From assembly GCA_017651785.1 (NCBI GenBank), contig JAGCCD010000151.1, forward strand, positions 1 to 7,225: a stretch of DNA of 7,225 nt. Direction: 5' to 3'. A program made the position numbers and the translations under genes. The notes under the pieces were generated by a model that saw only the letters and a list, made by a program, of their open reading frames with translations, was not told the origin of the DNA and searched no databases. How positions within the stretch are numbered: the stretch's first letter is position 1; every line of letters begins with the position of its first letter. The stretch is from Bacteroidales bacterium. Lineage in GTDB: Bacteria > Bacteroidota > Bacteroidia > Bacteroidales > UBA932. Below are positions 4,804 through 7,225 of the stretch, piece by piece.

Positions 4804-6975
4804 ATGAAACGCATTTCATCGATTATTCCCGCAGTCGCGACGGTCGCATTCCTGTTCCAGTCTTGCGCTACCCTCAAGCCGCTTGCAAAATCGGTCAGCG
4901 AGCCCGATTACAACAAGCGCATAACCGTTACTGAGCCTCAGTATAAGAAGGTTCCCAACGCCATAGGCTATGTAGTAGACCTGGCTTTCCCGGTGGCGGG
5001 AGCCGTGGCCGGTATGTATCTTCCCGCCATCGTCTCTTATGATGAGTCAACAGGCGGAACGGTCCCCATGGAGGCGGGCAATATCGCTCTGGGAGCACTT
5101 GCGGGCCTGGGCGTGGCCAACGTGGCCAACGGCATCGCCGGATACGGCGCAATAGTGGACGCCGGCAATCACGCGCAATGGGTGCGCAAGGCCTGCGGAA
5201 GCGACTATATCGTCCTTTCCGACAAAGACAACGTAATAAAGCTCATAAGCAAAGCGGCAGAATCCTCGTTCAGCGTGAAGAACCAGGAGGATGTGGAAGA
5301 CTTCCTCGCCGCCTTCCCCGGCAGTGCGTACTCCGCATCCGTCTTCGATCAGGCCATGGCCGTAATCCCGCGTACCTCATATCCCTGGCTCATAGACAGG
5401 TTCCCCGGTCAGGAGTTCACTATGAAAGCCAAGACCGAGTATGTAAAGGGCGCCCGTGGCTTCAGCGAACTGGACGACGCCCTCAAGCTGTACGGAGCGG
5501 AAACGGGCCTCAACGCCTCTCCCACAAAGGAGAACCTGTACTTCGCCTTCGTGAAAGACTACTCCGGCGCCATTAACTTCAACCAGAGATTCCCCCGTAC
5601 GGAACTGTCCCGTAAGGCGCTGGGCGTTGCTCTGGCCTCAAACCCGTCGGCAAGTCAGATAGAATCCCTCCAGTATGCATACGGTGACGCATTCAACCTC
5701 ACTGCCAAAGACTTCGAGGAGATGGGAGGAGACGCCGCCCGCAACTACTACCAGGCCATGTACACCAAGGAAAAGGTGTCTACGGAAGGTGATTTCCACA
5801 AGTTCGTGGAGAAGTATGCCTGGATAGAATTCCCCGGCAAGAAAGACCAGGTGCTTGAGAAAGCCTGGGACTTCGCATACGACAGGGTGACCGACGGCAA
5901 AGACGCGTTCTACGCAGTGCGGGACATTTATAAGAGGAGCTACGCCAAGAAACTTGGCCTGGACAAGAATTACGTCTACGACTGGGCGATAGACAAGACC
6001 GCCCGTACCATCCACGACGGCATTTCCATCCTCAACCACTACGCCCAGAGTTCCCTCAGCCCCGATTTTGCCCGCTGGTTCGACGCGGAGCACACAGCCG
6101 GCCAGGTGGAGTCCAAAGGCGAGATAAAGTTCGTGGTGTACGGAGAAGTGAAGAACAGCTCCAAGTTCGACGTCCCCCTGGACCTTGAAATGGCGGTTGA
6201 CGTGATCAATGTGCACGATGTTAACCTCAACGCCGGCGGAGGCCTCCTTGGTACGCTCATTTCTGCCGGAGCCGCGGCCATGGGCCACAAGGAAGAGCTT
6301 TACAAGAAGGTGGAGAACATAGTCTACTCTTTCCCCCAGCTGGACGCCGGCCAAACAGATTACTTTGCCTTCGTAATTGACCTGGGCGAGGGGATGATGG
6401 CCAGCGGCCTTAACCTGGGCGACAGGCTCAAAGTGGCCTCCCACCTGGCCATAGGCACCATCAACTACAATCCCAAGGTCAGGAGCGGCAGGCCGTCAGA
6501 GGAGCAGATTGCCAGGCAGTACGAGGCTATGAGCATCGCCAGCCACGGCCTTCCCAAGGGCAAGGTCATAGACCTGGACAACCTCAGCTGGCTGTGGGGA
6601 GAAGGCTATTCCACTCTTGACCAGGGCTACTATAATGCCGAGGGAGCCAAGATAAAGGCCCGTGAAGAAGCGGAAAGGGCGGCCAAGGAAGAGGCAGAGA
6701 ACTACAACCACTGCCGCGTGCACCTGCGCTTCAAGGACGGCCAGGTCCTCTCCAACGAGTCCTTCGTGGCGGGAGACGATTCAGGCCTCTTCTTCAACGA
6801 AAGCTACACGTTCAAGACAGATTCCGACGGCTATGCCGACATGCGCTGGCCCAAGGCCAACGGTCCCATCGTGAGCATAGGCGTATCAATGAAACTCTTC
6901 GAGCACTTCGACTACGTCGTGAAGGACCTCCATATCGTGGACGGCGGCTTCTACGAGATTATCCTTGACCAGTAG
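4804..6975 (+). CDS. Large lipoprotein of unrecognised family with Gly-rich hydrophobic segment and helical repeats
   Basis: This 723-residue protein has a lipoprotein signal with a relaxed lipobox 'LFQSC' (acylated C21), so it is probably anchored to an envelope membrane facing the periplasm or surface. Regions in order: a polar linker (22-52); Gly/Ala-rich hydrophobic segments (about 55-76 and 92-118, 'GALAGLGVANVANGIAGYG') that may insert in or pack on a membrane; a helical part (about 140-430) with four 'FP' motifs at 171, 200, 263 and 343, resembling degenerate tetratricopeptide repeats; a beta-rich part (about 440-555, 'VVYGEVKNSSKFDVPLDLEM') that looks like a small sandwich domain; a charged helix (612-633); and a C-terminal beta domain (636-723). 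No catalytic motif is visible. It is probably a structural or scaffold protein working with the barrel protein encoded 18 bp upstream. Function unknown; the frame is intact. Confidence 0.88.
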   Translation: MKRISSIIPAVATVAFLFQSCATLKPLAKSVSEPDYNKRITVTEPQYKKVPNAIGYVVDLAFPVAGAVAGMYLPAIVSYDESTGGTVPMEAGNIALGALAGLGVANVANGIAGYGAIVDAGNHAQWVRKACGSDYIVLSDKDNVIKLISKAAESSFSVKNQEDVEDFLAAFPGSAYSASVFDQAMAVIPRTSYPWLIDRFPGQEFTMKAKTEYVKGARGFSELDDALKLYGAETGLNASPTKENLYFAFVKDYSGAINFNQRFPRTELSRKALGVALASNPSASQIESLQYAYGDAFNLTAKDFEEMGGDAARNYYQAMYTKEKVSTEGDFHKFVEKYAWIEFPGKKDQVLEKAWDFAYDRVTDGKDAFYAVRDIYKRSYAKKLGLDKNYVYDWAIDKTARTIHDGISILNHYAQSSLSPDFARWFDAEHTAGQVESKGEIKFVVYGEVKNSSKFDVPLDLEMAVDVINVHDVNLNAGGGLLGTLISAGAAAMGHKEELYKKVENIVYSFPQLDAGQTDYFAFVIDLGEGMMASGLNLGDRLKVASHLAIGTINYNPKVRSGRPSEEQIARQYEAMSIASHGLPKGKVIDLDNLSWLWGEGYSTLDQGYYNAEGAKIKAREEAERAAKEEAENYNHCRVHLRFKDGQVLSNESFVAGDDSGLFFNESYTFKTDSDGYADMRWPKANGPIVSIGVSMKLFEHFDYVVKDLHIVDGGFYEIILDQ

Positions 6976-6992
6976 GACAGGCCTAGAGACAG

Positions 6993-7027
6993 TGAAGGCC
7001 GGATGCCATTGTGGCGTCCGGCCTTCA
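6993..7027. terminator. Hairpin between convergent lipoprotein and pgk genes
   Basis: The arms TGAAGGCCGGA (6993-7003) and TCCGGCCTTCA (7017-7027) are perfect reverse complements. The stem continues through one T-G wobble and three G-C pairs to a 5-nt loop (7008-7012). It lies 17 bp past the lipoprotein stop and 19 bp past the pgk stop, the right place for a bidirectional terminator. Neither side has a U-run, so it may be non-canonical or mainly an mRNA 3'-end stabiliser. Confidence 0.65.
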
Positions 7028-7046
7028 TTATGATATATCAGGAATC

Positions 7047-7225
7047 TTACTCCTTGATTGCTGCGATGCCGGGGAGCTCTTTGCCCTCCAGGGCCTCGAG
7101 CATTGCTCCGCCGCCGGTGGAGACGTAGCTCACCTTCTTTGCGAAGCCCATCTGGGTAACGGCCGCCACTGAATCTCCGCCGCCCACAAGGGTGTAGGCG
7201 CCCGCCTCAGTTGCCTGGGCGAGAT
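7047..7225 (-). CDS. pgk: Phosphoglycerate kinase, C-terminal 58 residues (gene continues past window)
   Basis: The reverse strand encodes the C-terminus of phosphoglycerate kinase, the glycolytic enzyme that moves phosphate from 1,3-bisphosphoglycerate to ADP. Diagnostic motifs are '[12 protein letters not shown]' (nucleotide-binding glycine loop of the C-terminal domain), '[17 protein letters not shown]' (the conserved STGGGA motif) and the end '[11 protein letters not shown]' followed by TAA (7047-7049). The N-terminal domain and start lie beyond the right edge; full-length enzymes have about 400 residues. It is cytoplasmic and convergent with the lipoprotein gene, separated by 71 bp that hold a hairpin. 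Confidence 0.95.
   Translation of the reverse strand, partial: LAQATEAGAYTLVGGGDSVAAVTQMGFAKKVSYVSTGGGAMLEALEGKELPGIAAIKE

Noticed and set aside
5638..6444. 268-residue open frame antisense to the lipoprotein gene
   Set aside because: No signal peptide, domain or promoter, and it is opposite an intact sense gene with a lipobox and Shine-Dalgarno.

Overview
This window reads as chromosomal DNA of a GC-rich member of the Bacteroidales (phylum Bacteroidota). The signs are: two promoter-like sites matching the Bacteroidota TTTG-N19/20-TAnnTTTG consensus; mostly A-rich leaders without Shine-Dalgarno sequences; signal peptides ending in '...AQ'; a relaxed 'FQSC' lipobox; and an S16 protein with a long Ala/Glu-rich tail. 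The genus cannot be resolved from the sequence alone. There are no signs of phage, transposons, CRISPR, tRNA or rRNA.

Layout. Positions 1-2491 (+) hold two tandem, paralogous histidine acid phosphatases. The first is cut at its 5' end by the window edge, and the second overlaps it by an ATGA. Positions 2488-4020 (-) hold a three-gene cluster read leftward: rpsP (ribosomal protein S16), rimM (30S maturation factor) and a secreted TlpA-like thioredoxin. This cluster meets the phosphatase pair tail-to-tail in a 4-bp CTAG overlap. Positions 4021-4182 form a divergent regulatory region with two back-to-back promoters, a leader hairpin and an 11-bp direct repeat. Positions 4183-6975 (+) hold a two-gene envelope operon: a small secreted probable beta-barrel protein, then a 723-residue lipoprotein of unrecognised family with a strong Shine-Dalgarno. 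A hairpin at 6993-7027 separates it from the convergent 3' end of pgk (7047-7225, -), which runs off the window.

Functional reading. The phosphatases probably release phosphate from organic phosphates in the periplasm or at the cell surface. The rpsP-rimM pair is ordinary ribosome biogenesis. The barrel/lipoprotein pair is the least explained part and the best candidate for something undescribed, but nothing here proves a new system. The most checkable oddities are a phosphate-binding Arg replaced by Asn in the first phosphatase, the repeated 11-mer in the rpsP promoter and start region, and the lone strong Shine-Dalgarno ahead of the lipoprotein.
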